Positions 16,651 to 25,194 of a stretch of DNA of 40,206 bases are shown here, in pieces. The translations under genes and the position numbers were made by a program. Within the stretch, counting starts at the first letter, position 1; each line of letters begins with the position of its first letter. The notes under the pieces are model-generated. The model searched no databases. It saw only the letters and a program-made list of their open reading frames with translations, and was not told where the DNA came from. Source of the stretch: an uncultured bacterium (GTDB lineage Bacteria; Verrucomicrobiota; Lentisphaeria; Victivallales; UBA1829). The DNA lies in NCBI GenBank assembly GCA_900549415.1, contig URNX01000029.1:1-40206 (forward strand), given 5' to 3'.

Positions 16651-16702
16651 GCCGGATCAGGGAAAAATCTGAAGGAACATCGTATTTTTCTTCGCTTTAA
16701 AT

Positions 16703-16731
16703 TTGTAAAATGAATGTTTTTGGTGTATTTT
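16703..16731 (+). promoter_or_regulatory. Probable promoter of the GreA-like gene
   Basis: TTGTAA (16703-16708) and TATTTT (16726-16731) are 17 bases apart in an AT-rich tract, about 38 bases before the start codon, directly after a terminator. Confidence 0.55.
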
Positions 16732-16768
16732 AATATATTGAACAAAATAACAATGCATAGGAGCTTCC

Positions 16769-18865
16769 ATGGCTGCTCAACTCGAAGAATTGATTGTCGC
16801 CGCGCTTTCCGGCGAGGAAAATGAAATCCAACAACTTTTCAACAAAATCAAATCGACAGACGTGCAGGAGCTCCGGGCCGCACAGGCCAATTTCGATTCC
16901 CTCTTCGATGCATGGGACGACAATGTTTCCAAAGATGAGGGAATGGCAAAGGTCTGCGTGGAACTCGCCGAGAAAGACGCCCTCGAAGGTCAGCTCTTCC
17001 GGAACGCGCTCCACAACGCGGCGAAATTCATGCTTCCGCCGTACATCTCCAGCCAGACCGTTCTGAAGGCAATCGGCGCAAGAGACGCTGAAGTTCCCGC
17101 TTCCGAAGTCGCCTCGAGACTCAAGAAGCTCCAGAAGATCAAATCCGGATGCCTCGCTTACCTCTCCGATTCCAAAATCTGGGGCAAAGTAGCCTCGATC
17201 GACAAGGGAACAGCAACCCTCGGAATCAACTCCCTCGCCGCGGGCAACCTTCTCTCCCTGCCCGTCAGCTCCGCGATTCAGTCCGCCGTCTTCTTCGATG
17301 CGAATCCGGAAATGTTCAACATCCTCGTTCCCGATAAACACCGTCTCCCCACCGTTCAGAAATTCAAGGAAATCTTCAATCACAATGCCCTCACCGATCT
17401 CTCCGAAGCCCGTCTGAAGGAAATCGTGACCCGCATTCTCGTTCCCGAGTGCATGGCGATCGACGTTTTCCAGACTTGGTGGAATGAGGCTCCGCAAGCT
17501 GCAGCGGCACACGGAAAACGCGCGCCCTGGGACGCTCGAAGCATCCTCGAACTCAGCACCCTCCTCGTTCCGCAGGAAGCTTCCGGCGGCGTGAAACTCG
17601 GTGAGGAAGAAACCCTCAAGCTTGCAAAACTCTTCGGACGTCTCCACACACCGATTTCCCCGAAAGACCTGACGATGCTCGGTGACTGCATCGCGATGCT
17701 CGCAGCCGTCAACCCGATGCCGGTTCTCACGGAAATGTTCCAGCCCCTGCGCGGCAAAGCCCCGTTCTGGCCGGCGGACGTCGCAGCCGCACATGTCGGC
17801 AAAGAGCTCGAAGTCTGGGGACACATCTCCATGAAGCTTCTCCCCGCGTTCGTGAAAGCCTCGAAAGTCGTCTACACGGAAGAGGAACTCGCGGAACTCG
17901 GCTGCGTTCTCCCGCTCCGCTGCCTCAACACTCTCTTTGAAGCGCTCGAACCGAAAACCGTCGCTTCGACCATTGCGAAACGCCACACTCTCTCCTCCGA
18001 CGTTCTCCTCTATCTCTGGAAGAACCGCTCCAAGCTCCCGCGCAACCTCGTTTCCATCGTCGATATGGATCATGTCGCCGAAGCGATCTCCGCGGAAGGG
18101 CTCCCGAAAGAGTGGACCGCAGCAGAACGCGAACTCAAGCGCACCCTGTTCGAAAAAGCCGAATTCCAGAAGTTCCTGATTGCGAACGCCGACGGCGACA
18201 TCACCTCGATCATCGACGCTCTCCAGCGCGTCCGCACCTTCCAGATGGGCGAATGCCAGAGTCTGCTCGTCAAACTGGCGCGTCATTCCGATGAACTCCG
18301 CGCTCACATCGAAAACGAAGGCGGAAAACGTCTCATGGGCGCCGGCGAAGCCGAAACTCCGGCCGCACAGCCCGATATCACCTCGCAGGCTTCCTTCACC
18401 AAACTCACAAAGGAACTCGAAGACATCGTCACTGTTCAGATTCCCGAAAACGTCAAGGCTATCGAACACGCCCGCGGATTCGGCGACTTCCGTGAAAACG
18501 CCGAATATGACGCTGCAAAGGAACGCAGACGCTTCCTCCACCGCCGCCGCGCCGAACTCGAAAACCTCGTGGCAACCATCCAGACGACCACCTTCAAGGA
18601 CGTCAAGATCGGCGACCACGTCGTTCTCGGTTCCACCGTCACTCTCGAAGATGCTTCCGGAAAAACCACCGATTATTACGTTCTCGGTGCTCTCGACGGC
18701 GACCCGGACAACAACCGCATCTCCTACAAGACCAAACTCGGCGAAATCCTCACGACGACAAAAGTCGGCGACAAGATCAAGCTGCCCGGTCTTGGCGACC
18801 GCACGGTCAAAGCGGTTTCCGCTCTGCCCGAAGCCATGAGAAAAGAACTCGCTGAAGAGGCGTAA
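16769..18865 (+). CDS. greA: Transcription elongation factor GreA with a ~530-residue N-terminal extension
   Basis: 698 residues. The last ~160 (about 538-690) are a complete GreA: an N-terminal coiled coil with GDFRENAEYDAAKERRRFL (572-590), keeping the acidic Asp and Glu at the tip that activate RNA cleavage in backtracked polymerase, then the FKBP-like domain (GDHVVLGSTVTL... ISYKTKLGEILTTTKVGD). The first ~530 residues are an all-helical, acidic extension without a motif I can name. Similar long GreA proteins are known in chlamydiae, so this may be a PVC-wide form. Ordinary GreA is about 160 residues. GGAG precedes the start. Confidence 0.88.
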   Translation: MAAQLEELIVAALSGEENEIQQLFNKIKSTDVQELRAAQANFDSLFDAWDDNVSKDEGMAKVCVELAEKDALEGQLFRNALHNAAKFMLPPYISSQTVLKAIGARDAEVPASEVASRLKKLQKIKSGCLAYLSDSKIWGKVASIDKGTATLGINSLAAGNLLSLPVSSAIQSAVFFDANPEMFNILVPDKHRLPTVQKFKEIFNHNALTDLSEARLKEIVTRILVPECMAIDVFQTWWNEAPQAAAAHGKRAPWDARSILELSTLLVPQEASGGVKLGEEETLKLAKLFGRLHTPISPKDLTMLGDCIAMLAAVNPMPVLTEMFQPLRGKAPFWPADVAAAHVGKELEVWGHISMKLLPAFVKASKVVYTEEELAELGCVLPLRCLNTLFEALEPKTVASTIAKRHTLSSDVLLYLWKNRSKLPRNLVSIVDMDHVAEAISAEGLPKEWTAAERELKRTLFEKAEFQKFLIANADGDITSIIDALQRVRTFQMGECQSLLVKLARHSDELRAHIENEGGKRLMGAGEAETPAAQPDITSQASFTKLTKELEDIVTVQIPENVKAIEHARGFGDFRENAEYDAAKERRRFLHRRRAELENLVATIQTTTFKDVKIGDHVVLGSTVTLEDASGKTTDYYVLGALDGDPDNNRISYKTKLGEILTTTKVGDKIKLPGLGDRTVKAVSALPEAMRKELAEEA

Positions 18866-18872
18866 TTCTCAA

Positions 18873-19736
18873 ATGCCGGATTACCGGAAAACAGGCTCCG
18901 CCTCGACCCGGCTGTTCCGGCGCACAGCGTCCCCTCGGCGCTTCCGTCTCTCCAGACGTTTCCTGCCGGGCGGGCTGCTCCTGAACGAATACACGGCGGC
19001 TCTCCCGAATTCCTCTGGAGAGTCGCTTCTTTTTTTCACCGATACGCACATTCAGTTTCACACGATCCGCAATCTCTTTGCCCCGCATACTCCGCACTCC
19101 TGGTTCGGAACGGAGTGGCTTGCAAAAGCGCTTTCGGAAGCGGTTGAACTGCTCAAACCGGATACTCTGCTTTTCGGAGGCGACCTCGTCACAAATTCGG
19201 TCTGTTACCCTGCTGCGGCGGAAATGCTGGCTGGACTGAAAGCTCCGAACGGCTGTTTTGCTGTTCCCGGAAACTGGGACAAGCGGCGCAGAACCTGGAT
19301 CCCGTTCCGCGAAATTGAAAAACTTTATCACCGCGCCGGATGGGAAATTCTCGTCAATGAAGCCGCTCGCTGCGGCGGACTCGGCGTTTACGGACTTGAT
19401 GACTACAAAATCGGAATTCCGCATTTTTACGGAAAAGCTTCCGATGCGCCGTTCCGCCTGCTTCTTTCGCACAACCCCGATTCCGTCGCAGAACTGCTGC
19501 CGGAAGAACTTGCGCAATTTCATCTTGCGCTCTGCGGTCACACACACGGCGGACAGCTCCGGCTGCCGTTTTTCGGAGCACTGCGAACCTCCTCGCAATA
19601 CTGGAAACGTTTCGAATACGGATGCTATGAAATGAAAAACAGCGATTTCTCCATGATCGTCTCCTCCGGAATCGGCGCGACCTGGATTCCACTCAGGATA
19701 AACTGTCCGCCGGAAATTATTCTGATCCGGTACTGA
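18873..19736 (+). CDS. Calcineurin-like metallophosphoesterase (YkuE/YaeI/LpxG-like)
   Basis: 287 residues. The dimetal motifs are in order: DTH (57-59), GGDL (102-105), GNWD (133-136), SHNPD (199-203) and GHTHGGQ (222-228). The usual GNHD has Trp in place of His, so the catalytic His that helps protonate the leaving group is absent. The N-terminus is Arg-rich and includes LSRRFL, loosely like a twin-arginine motif, but has no good hydrophobic stretch. Relatives include membrane-associated phosphodiesterases, among them the chlamydial lipid A enzyme LpxG. The substrate here is unknown. It follows greA by seven bases without a clear Shine-Dalgarno site at normal spacing. Confidence 0.8.
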   Translation: MPDYRKTGSASTRLFRRTASPRRFRLSRRFLPGGLLLNEYTAALPNSSGESLLFFTDTHIQFHTIRNLFAPHTPHSWFGTEWLAKALSEAVELLKPDTLLFGGDLVTNSVCYPAAAEMLAGLKAPNGCFAVPGNWDKRRRTWIPFREIEKLYHRAGWEILVNEAARCGGLGVYGLDDYKIGIPHFYGKASDAPFRLLLSHNPDSVAELLPEELAQFHLALCGHTHGGQLRLPFFGALRTSSQYWKRFEYGCYEMKNSDFSMIVSSGIGATWIPLRINCPPEIILIRY

Positions 19737-19766
19737 AAAAAACGGAGCCCGCAAATACGGACTCCG
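19736..19766 (-). terminator. Rho-independent terminator for the glycyl-radical operon
   Basis: On the minus strand CGGAG-T-CCG pairs with CGG-G-CTCCG around a short loop (19743-19766), with one mismatch, and is followed by seven T residues (A-run at 19736-19742 on plus). It is placed 22 bases beyond the activase stop. Confidence 0.8.
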
Positions 19767-19788
19767 CTGATATGAACTTAAGAAAGCT

Positions 19789-20676
19789 TCAAAGCACGCT
19801 GACACCGTGTCTGCGCAGAATCTCCGCAAGATGCGCAAGGCGCTCCGGTGAAGGAGTTTCCGCCGCAGGCATGGTGTCGGGATGTCCGACGGAAACATAT
19901 TTCGAACGAGCGAACGAGTGATACGCCAGCAGACGCACTCCCATGATGTTCGAAAGTCCGCCGAGAAAACTTCCCGCCGACTCCATTTCCTCCTCCGAAT
20001 CATTGAGTCCGGGGATGATCGGCATCCGGATTTCAATCGGCTTGCCCGTCTCCGAAAGACGGCGCAAGTTCTCCAGAATCCGCTGATTCCCGACTCCTGT
20101 GCAGGCTTTGTGCGCTTCCGGATTCATCTGTTTCAAATCATACAGAAACAGATCCGTGAGCGGAAGGACTGTTTCAAATGCACTCCACGGAACTTCACCG
20201 CAAGTATCTGCCGCGCAGGATATGCCCTCCCGGTGCAGAAGCCCGAAGAGCTCCGCGCAGAACTCCGGATGCAGCAGCGGCTCGCCGCCGGAAACCGTCA
20301 CGCCTCCGCCGCTCTGGGCATAGAAAACGCGGTCGGCAAGAAGTTCCGGCATCAGCGCCTCCGGAGACACGCTCCGCCCGTAGAGAACAAGCGCATCGTA
20401 CAGACATGCATCCACGCACTTTCCGCAGCCGATGCAGCGCGCGCGGTCGAGTGTGTGCACACCGTTTTCCACATGGTGACACGGACAGACGGCGGCGCAG
20501 GCTCCGCATTTCACGCATTTTGCAAGGATCGCCAGCTCCGGACCGGGACGCTGCGACTCGGGATTGTGACACCACAGACAGCGCAGCGGACACCCCTTCA
20601 GGAAAACCGTGGAGCGGATTCCGGGACCGTCATGCACGGCGAAATGCTTGACGTCGACGATTCGCGCGGTGTTCAT
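19789..20676 (-). CDS. Glycyl-radical enzyme activase (radical SAM, PflA-like)
   Basis: 295 residues. The radical-SAM motif is Cys29-Cys33-Cys36 (CPLRCLWC). Two ferredoxin-type clusters follow: Cys54/57/60/64 and Cys81/84/87/91. The insertion of two extra 4Fe-4S clusters is typical of activases of non-PFL glycyl-radical enzymes. SGGEPLLHPEF and later Gly-rich motifs complete the SAM fold. It should use S-adenosylmethionine to place the glycyl radical on the enzyme encoded just upstream. Its ATG overlaps the stop of that gene by four bases, so translation is coupled. Confidence 0.93.
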   Translation of the reverse strand: MNTARIVDVKHFAVHDGPGIRSTVFLKGCPLRCLWCHNPESQRPGPELAILAKCVKCGACAAVCPCHHVENGVHTLDRARCIGCGKCVDACLYDALVLYGRSVSPEALMPELLADRVFYAQSGGGVTVSGGEPLLHPEFCAELFGLLHREGISCAADTCGEVPWSAFETVLPLTDLFLYDLKQMNPEAHKACTGVGNQRILENLRRLSETGKPIEIRMPIIPGLNDSEEEMESAGSFLGGLSNIMGVRLLAYHSFARSKYVSVGHPDTMPAAETPSPERLAHLAEILRRHGVSVL

Positions 20677-22826
20677 TGCTGCGCCTCCGCCTGCGCGATG
20701 AACGCGTTCTGCTCCTCGTGCGAAAGATTGACGAACTTGTTGTTCCAGCCGCAGACGCGCACCTGGACGTCGTCATACTTTTCCGGTTCCTCCTGCGCCT
20801 TCCTGAGGTCTTCCGCATTCAGGATGTTGAACTGAATCATCAGTCCTCCGGCGGCAAAATAGGAACGGACAAGTCCGGCGATCACATCCGCGCCGTCGGA
20901 ACCGGAAACCGCGCTCGGATGCAGCATGACGTCGAGCACCGCGCCGTCCGGACATTCCGCCTGGTCGAATTTCACCGCGGAATTCAATAACGCGGTCACG
21001 CCGTGCTTCTCCATGCCGATTGATGCGCCGGTGTTGCGCGAGAACGGCTCCCCCGCATGACGTCCGTCCGGCGTGGCGGCGGTGCGGCGTCCAAACGTAA
21101 AATTGTGGTCAATCGACCATTCGCCCGTCTGAAACGTTCCGCCGCGTGCATTCGGCGTATGGTTGATGCGGCTGCAGACAAATGTCATGAGTTTGGTTCC
21201 GAGTTCATCCGCCCGCGGGTCGCCGTTGCCCCACTTCGGAGCGCGTTTCTGCGCAAGCAGACGCAGATGTTCCGCATCCTTCCAGTCGTTCCTGAGAATC
21301 TGCGCAAGTTCCGCGACGGTGCAGAGTTTGCGTTCGTCAACCAGCATCCGGACGGCGGCGAGAGAGTCCACCACCGTGCCGAGTCCGGCTAGCATGACGC
21401 CGCTGGTGTTGTAGCGCGTTCCCGCATCGGAGACGTCGCGGCGCGACGCCATGCAGTCGGGCATCGTCGAAGAGAGGAGCGGCGACGGATTGACCTTATC
21501 CCAGAACCGCTCGAAAACCTTCGTCCGTTCCATCGCGGTGACGAGTTCGTGGTCGAGCTGACGGAAGTATTCCGCCTCGAATTCCGCGTAATTTACGGGA
21601 AGCGCGCATTCGGGACCGAGCCGCTCGCCGGTGAACGCGCAGCCGTTGTTGAACACCGCCTCAAGCGGCTTGACCAGGCTTCCCCATGCGGACATGGAAC
21701 AGCACATCTCGCGTCCGAGAATCGAGGGTTCGTAACAGCCGATGAGCGTGTAATTGTAAATATCCTCTTCCGCTTTTCCGCGGCGGCGGAACATCTCGAA
21801 CGCCAGGTCGTCATTGCTGAACACAACAGCAGTTCTGCCGGAACGGACGGAATCCGTCACCTGGCGCAGCATTGCATCCGGCGTGTTCTTGTGAACGCGG
21901 AACGAAAGCTTCGGGTTGATGCGGTTCAGCTCAAAATGAACTTCGAAACAGAGCTTGGTAAGGTCGTTGCAGGCGTCGACTCCGGGCGCGGCGAGTCCGC
22001 CGAAACAGATGTTTTTGCCGTTCGGATTCATCTGCGCATAAATCTTTGTCCAGACGAACTTCAACAGCTCCTTTGCCTCCTCGCGCGTCAGGATTCCCCG
22101 TTCTAGGTCATGACGGTAGAACGGCAGGAAAAGGCGGTCGAACAGCCCCTGCGAACGCAGCGGCTCGCCTTCGATTTCCTGACATCGGTCATAGACAATC
22201 GCCAGCTGGAGCGCCTCGCGGAAAGTCTGCGGCGGGCGTTCGGCGAGGGCGAGGAAAACTTCCGCGACGTCGGGTGCGTTCACCTTTTCCGCCTGCGCGG
22301 CGAAACGGCGGAGCAGTTCCCGGAATGCGGCGAGCACACAGATTGCGGCGTCGCAGAAAACGCGTTCCTTCTCCGTTTTCGCCTCCTTGCGCGCGGCTTC
22401 GGCACGAGCGAGAAGTCCGGGGGCGCCGAGATTCAGAATGCTCGCCCAGTCGGGCGCGGTGTGGCTGATGTCGAGCCAGGACATGAAGGTTCCGGTCTCC
22501 CAGTACTCCGAAACACCGCGTCGGAACTCCTCCGGGAGAGAAGAATAAACGTCCTTTTTTATCTCTTCGCGGAGTCCGTAGAAAATTCCGCCGTTCATCT
22601 GATCGGCGAAGCGGTCAAGCGGATCGACGCCGATCCGGGTTTCACGCATCAGGCGGGCGAGAGACTTTGCGCGGACGGTGATCAGCGGTTCATCACGATG
22701 GGTCCGGTAGTATTCAGAAATCTGAGTTTTCAGCAGTTCGGGATCGATTCCGGAATCCGGATCGATGCAAGAATGCTGATACTGGTTTTCCAAATACGTC
22801 TTGAGTTCTTCAAATGTCTTCTGCAT
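20673..22826 (-). CDS. Glycyl-radical enzyme of unassigned substrate (GCxE dehydratase/lyase type)
   Basis: 717 residues of the pyruvate formate-lyase superfamily. The radical loop is at the C-terminus: Arg690-Val-Cys-Gly693-Trp, Gly693 being the radical site. The active-site Cys364 sits in GCYEPSI (363-369) with Glu366, matching the Gly-Cys-x-Glu arrangement of dehydratase and C-N lyase members rather than the Cys-Cys pair of pyruvate formate-lyase. TPDGRHAGEPFSRNTGASIG is also conserved. It is shorter than choline TMA-lyase. The start at 22826 has AAGGAGG five bases before it; the frame continues upstream to 22853. The enzyme is oxygen-sensitive. No microcompartment genes are nearby, and the substrate is unknown. 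Confidence 0.9.
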   Translation of the reverse strand: MQKTFEELKTYLENQYQHSCIDPDSGIDPELLKTQISEYYRTHRDEPLITVRAKSLARLMRETRIGVDPLDRFADQMNGGIFYGLREEIKKDVYSSLPEEFRRGVSEYWETGTFMSWLDISHTAPDWASILNLGAPGLLARAEAARKEAKTEKERVFCDAAICVLAAFRELLRRFAAQAEKVNAPDVAEVFLALAERPPQTFREALQLAIVYDRCQEIEGEPLRSQGLFDRLFLPFYRHDLERGILTREEAKELLKFVWTKIYAQMNPNGKNICFGGLAAPGVDACNDLTKLCFEVHFELNRINPKLSFRVHKNTPDAMLRQVTDSVRSGRTAVVFSNDDLAFEMFRRRGKAEEDIYNYTLIGCYEPSILGREMCCSMSAWGSLVKPLEAVFNNGCAFTGERLGPECALPVNYAEFEAEYFRQLDHELVTAMERTKVFERFWDKVNPSPLLSSTMPDCMASRRDVSDAGTRYNTSGVMLAGLGTVVDSLAAVRMLVDERKLCTVAELAQILRNDWKDAEHLRLLAQKRAPKWGNGDPRADELGTKLMTFVCSRINHTPNARGGTFQTGEWSIDHNFTFGRRTAATPDGRHAGEPFSRNTGASIGMEKHGVTALLNSAVKFDQAECPDGAVLDVMLHPSAVSGSDGADVIAGLVRSYFAAGGLMIQFNILNAEDLRKAQEEPEKYDDVQVRVCGWNNKFVNLSHEEQNAFIAQAEAQQ

Positions 22827-22831
22827 ACAGA

Positions 22832-22838
22832 CCTCCTT
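22832..22838 (-). promoter_or_regulatory. Ribosome binding site deciding the glycyl-radical enzyme start
   Basis: Minus-strand AAGGAGG with five bases to ATG 22826. The upstream in-frame ATG at 22853 would place this site inside the coding region, so it is rejected as start. Confidence 0.85.
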
Positions 22839-22920
22839 GCTTTTCTGATACAATACACCGGATTTTCAAAAAGAGAATGCACAAAAACGCAAAAAACATA
22901 TCTTTTTGAGTATCTCTCCA

Positions 22921-22948
22921 TTGCTTTTCGCGAAATGCGGACTATATT
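22921..22948 (+). promoter_or_regulatory. Possible promoter of the AraC regulator
   Basis: TTGCTT (22921-22926) and TATATT (22943-22948) are 16 bases apart. Transcription would begin near 22955, leaving only a very short leader before the Shine-Dalgarno site at 22956-22961. Confidence 0.4.
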
Positions 22949-22968
22949 CTGAAAAAAGGAGCCGCATC

Positions 22969-23790
22969 GTGGGCATCATTCAACTGACAAGTTTTAACGA
23001 ATACGGAATTCACCCCTTCTGCAATCAGCTGGAGCTGCATTTCAACAAGTTTTATTACGGACGCAACTCGGGAAAGTGGAAAAGCTGTTTCCCCCTCAAC
23101 CGGCTGGTCTGCATCCTGGAGAGCGACGGCGACTCCTCGTTTCAGCACCGGAACGACACGGTTCCGCTGAAACGGGATACCGCTGTTCTGCTGCCTGCAT
23201 TTCACGAGATCACGCACGATCAGAACGAATCCCTGCTTCTGCTTTCCATCCATTTCAACCTGGAACTTTATTACGGAATCGATCTTCTGGAACAGCGGAA
23301 ACGCATGTGGCACGAGGTGAACCGGGAACGTTGCGACCTGATCCGCCAAATGCTGGAAAAGCCCACGCGTCTGAACATGACCGCATCGCTCCGCACTCTC
23401 TGCTGGGATGCAATTCTGCGCTGTCTGCCCGGAGCCCCGGAACTGGAAAAAAATCATCTTCCCTCCTACACGCGCTACGAACCGCTGTTCACTTTTCTGC
23501 AGCGGAACACATACATGGGAATCGACATCGCGCAGATGGCTGAAGTGATGCGGATGAACCGCGAGACGTTCATCAAAAAATTCACGGCGGACACGGGGGA
23601 GAGTCCGAAGCTGTTCTTCAACCGTCTTCTTGCGCGCCGGGCGGCGCACCTTCTTTCCGGAGGAGAGCGGAACATCCGCGAGGTCGCGGACGAACTGAAA
23701 TTCTGCAGCGAATTTTATTTTTCGCGCTTTTTCCGCCGTCATTTCGGAGTCTCGCCGCGGGAATTCCGCAAGAACGGCCCTCCCGTGTAA
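22969..23790 (+). CDS. AraC-family transcriptional regulator (GTG start)
   Basis: 273 residues. Residues about 25-110 form a cupin-like sensor (SFQHRNDTVPLKRDTAVLLPAFHEITH). The last ~95 residues carry two helix-turn-helix units: IDIAQMAEVMRMNRETFIKKF and IREVADELKFCSEFYFSRFFRRHFGVSPREFR. The start is taken as GTG 22969 because AAGGAG (22956-22961) lies seven bases upstream; the ATG at 22906 has no such site and would start before the candidate promoter. It is divergent from the glycyl-radical operon and probably activates it in response to a small molecule, perhaps the substrate. Confidence 0.87.
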   Translation: MGIIQLTSFNEYGIHPFCNQLELHFNKFYYGRNSGKWKSCFPLNRLVCILESDGDSSFQHRNDTVPLKRDTAVLLPAFHEITHDQNESLLLLSIHFNLELYYGIDLLEQRKRMWHEVNRERCDLIRQMLEKPTRLNMTASLRTLCWDAILRCLPGAPELEKNHLPSYTRYEPLFTFLQRNTYMGIDIAQMAEVMRMNRETFIKKFTADTGESPKLFFNRLLARRAAHLLSGGERNIREVADELKFCSEFYFSRFFRRHFGVSPREFRKNGPPV

Positions 23791-23798
23791 ATCCCCGC

Positions 23799-23827
23799 TT
23801 GACAGAATGCATTTCCGGTGATATACT
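23799..23827 (+). promoter_or_regulatory. Sigma70-type promoter of the GspG-like gene
   Basis: TTGACA (23799-23804) and TATACT (23822-23827) with a 17-base spacer, starting just nine bases after the AraC stop. The predicted transcript start is near 23834, 17 bases before the coding start. Confidence 0.8.
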
Positions 23828-23850
23828 ACCTCAAATCAAGGAGAACAATC

Positions 23851-24462
23851 ATGCGCAAACCTTACACTCTTGTGGAAATTCTCGTTGCCGTTTCGATTAT
23901 CGGCATCCTCACCGCCACCGGACTCGGCATCACCAGCTACGTCCGCAACAAAGTCGCCGAAACCCAGACGAAAACCACAATCAAGCTGATTGAGATGGCG
24001 TTTCAAAAATACAATGATAAAACGGGAAGTTATCCTGTAACTGAAGATAAAAACGGCAGTGACTTGACCCCTTTTCTGGCTATTGAAATTCCTAAAGACT
24101 GGACCGTAAATGATCTGAAGTGGATAACAGCATTCAACGATGTAACCCTTCCTCAATCGAACTCAGCATCCGGACTCAAAATTCGCGGAATCCGATTAGA
24201 AGAAACCAATGGTTCTGCCAATCACAGGAAATACTACTTTTTGGATGGATGGGGAAGAAAACTTATTTGTCTGAATCCTGGTATTTTCAACTCCTCGACC
24301 TCTTACGACCTGATTTCATTTGGAGGAGATAAACTAGCGGGAGATGGTTCAACAACAAAGGGAATCAGTGATTGTGCAACCGAAAAACAAGACAAATTTA
24401 AGGAGCAAACGTTCTACCCCGATGAAATCGGCGACGATATAACGAACTTCACGAGAAACTGA
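23851..24462 (+). CDS. GspG-like pseudopilin
   Basis: 203 residues. The short leader MRKP precedes YTLVEILVAVSIIGILTATGL, a prepilin helix with Glu at +5 and Pro rather than Gly at -1. The C-terminal half has FLDGWGRKLICLNPG and YDLISFGGDKLAGDG, similar to the calcium-binding loop region of major type II pseudopilin GspG. It lacks the H-X9-DG tail of the other two pilin-like proteins in the window. AAGGAGA stands before ATG 23851. The gene is alone between its own promoter and terminator, with no secretion genes around it. The 3' half is AT-richer than its neighbours. Confidence 0.85.
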   Translation: MRKPYTLVEILVAVSIIGILTATGLGITSYVRNKVAETQTKTTIKLIEMAFQKYNDKTGSYPVTEDKNGSDLTPFLAIEIPKDWTVNDLKWITAFNDVTLPQSNSASGLKIRGIRLEETNGSANHRKYYFLDGWGRKLICLNPGIFNSSTSYDLISFGGDKLAGDGSTTKGISDCATEKQDKFKEQTFYPDEIGDDITNFTRN

Positions 24463-24488
24463 GTTCGTTCAACACCCCTGCAAACCTG

Positions 24489-24521
24489 GCCCTGCAATTT
24501 TCTGCAGGGCTTGCGTTTTTT
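24489..24521 (+). terminator. Rho-independent terminator after the GspG-like gene
   Basis: GCCCTGCA (24489-24496) and TGCAGGGC (24503-24510) form a perfect 8-bp stem with a six-base loop, followed after four bases by a run of T residues. Confidence 0.9.
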
Positions 24522-24559
24522 ACACTCTGCAGCCGGACGAAACGCTGTGCAAATCTCTC

Positions 24560-24583
24560 CGGCGTTCGAGGTGCGAAACGCCG
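24560..24583. repeat. Orphan hairpin upstream of the nrdR promoter
   Basis: CGGCGTTCG (24560-24568) pairs with CGAAACGCCG (24574-24583) apart from one bulged A, with a five-base loop. It lies after the terminator and before the nrdR promoter, so it belongs to neither main transcript. Role unknown. Confidence 0.4.
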
Positions 24584-24636
24584 ATATTCTCACCCGTTTC
24601 CCAATGTTAAAATTTTGTTTTATGCGCTAATTTCTC

Positions 24637-24664
24637 TTGATTTTTGAAAACAAAGCTGTATATT
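24637..24664 (+). promoter_or_regulatory. Probable promoter of the nrdR operon
   Basis: TTGATT (24637-24642) and TATATT (24659-24664) are 16 bases apart, 45 bases before the nrdR start. I could not find a convincing NrdR box pair here. Confidence 0.6.
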
Positions 24665-24708
24665 ATCTTTCAGCTAGCAAAAATACGAACGAAAGAGATC
24701 TTTTATAA

Positions 24709-25194
24709 ATGAGATGCCCGAAATGTGCATGTCAGGACGATAAAGTCGTCGATTCGCGTTCCATCAAGGACGGAGCGGGCGTGCGCCGCCGCCGCGAATG
24801 TTCCAACTGCGGATTCCGATTCACCACCTGCGAAGAAATCGTGCCGAATGAACTCAAAGTAATCAAACGCGACGGCTCCCGGGAAAACTTCGACCGGGAA
24901 AAACTCCGCACCGGCATCGAAAAAGCATGCTGGAAACGCGCCATCACTCAGGAACAGGTCGACGCGCTCGTCAACAAACTCGTATTCTCCATTGAAAACG
25001 ATTACGACCGCGAAGTTCCGTCCGTTGAAATCGGCGCCCGCGCGATCGAAGCGCTCCGCGATCTCGATGAAGTCGCATGCATCAGTTTCGCTTCCGTATA
25101 CAAGGATTTTCAGAACCTCGACGAGTTCCTCAAGGAAATCCGCACCATGAACCGGGATAAACGCAAAAAACCCGTCCCCGGTGCGGAACAATGA
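24709..25194 (+). CDS. nrdR: Transcriptional repressor NrdR
   Basis: 161 residues, normal length. The N-terminal zinc ribbon has CPKC (Cys3, Cys6) and CSNC (Cys31, Cys34), with SRSIKDGAGVRRRRECSNC highly typical. Residues about 49-139 are the ATP-cone, beginning VIKRDGSRENFDREKL. NrdR represses ribonucleotide reductase genes according to bound ATP/dATP. No ribonucleotide reductase gene is in the window. Its stop overlaps the start of the CLC gene by four bases, so the downstream genes are translationally linked to it. Confidence 0.97.
   Translation: MRCPKCACQDDKVVDSRSIKDGAGVRRRRECSNCGFRFTTCEEIVPNELKVIKRDGSRENFDREKLRTGIEKACWKRAITQEQVDALVNKLVFSIENDYDREVPSVEIGARAIEALRDLDEVACISFASVYKDFQNLDEFLKEIRTMNRDKRKKPVPGAEQ

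Noticed and set aside
16730..18619. Long open frame (629 codons) antisense to greA
   Set aside because: It mirrors the codon pattern of a clear GreA-containing gene, lacks a ribosome site and reads as low-complexity Glu/Phe/Gly/Arg protein.
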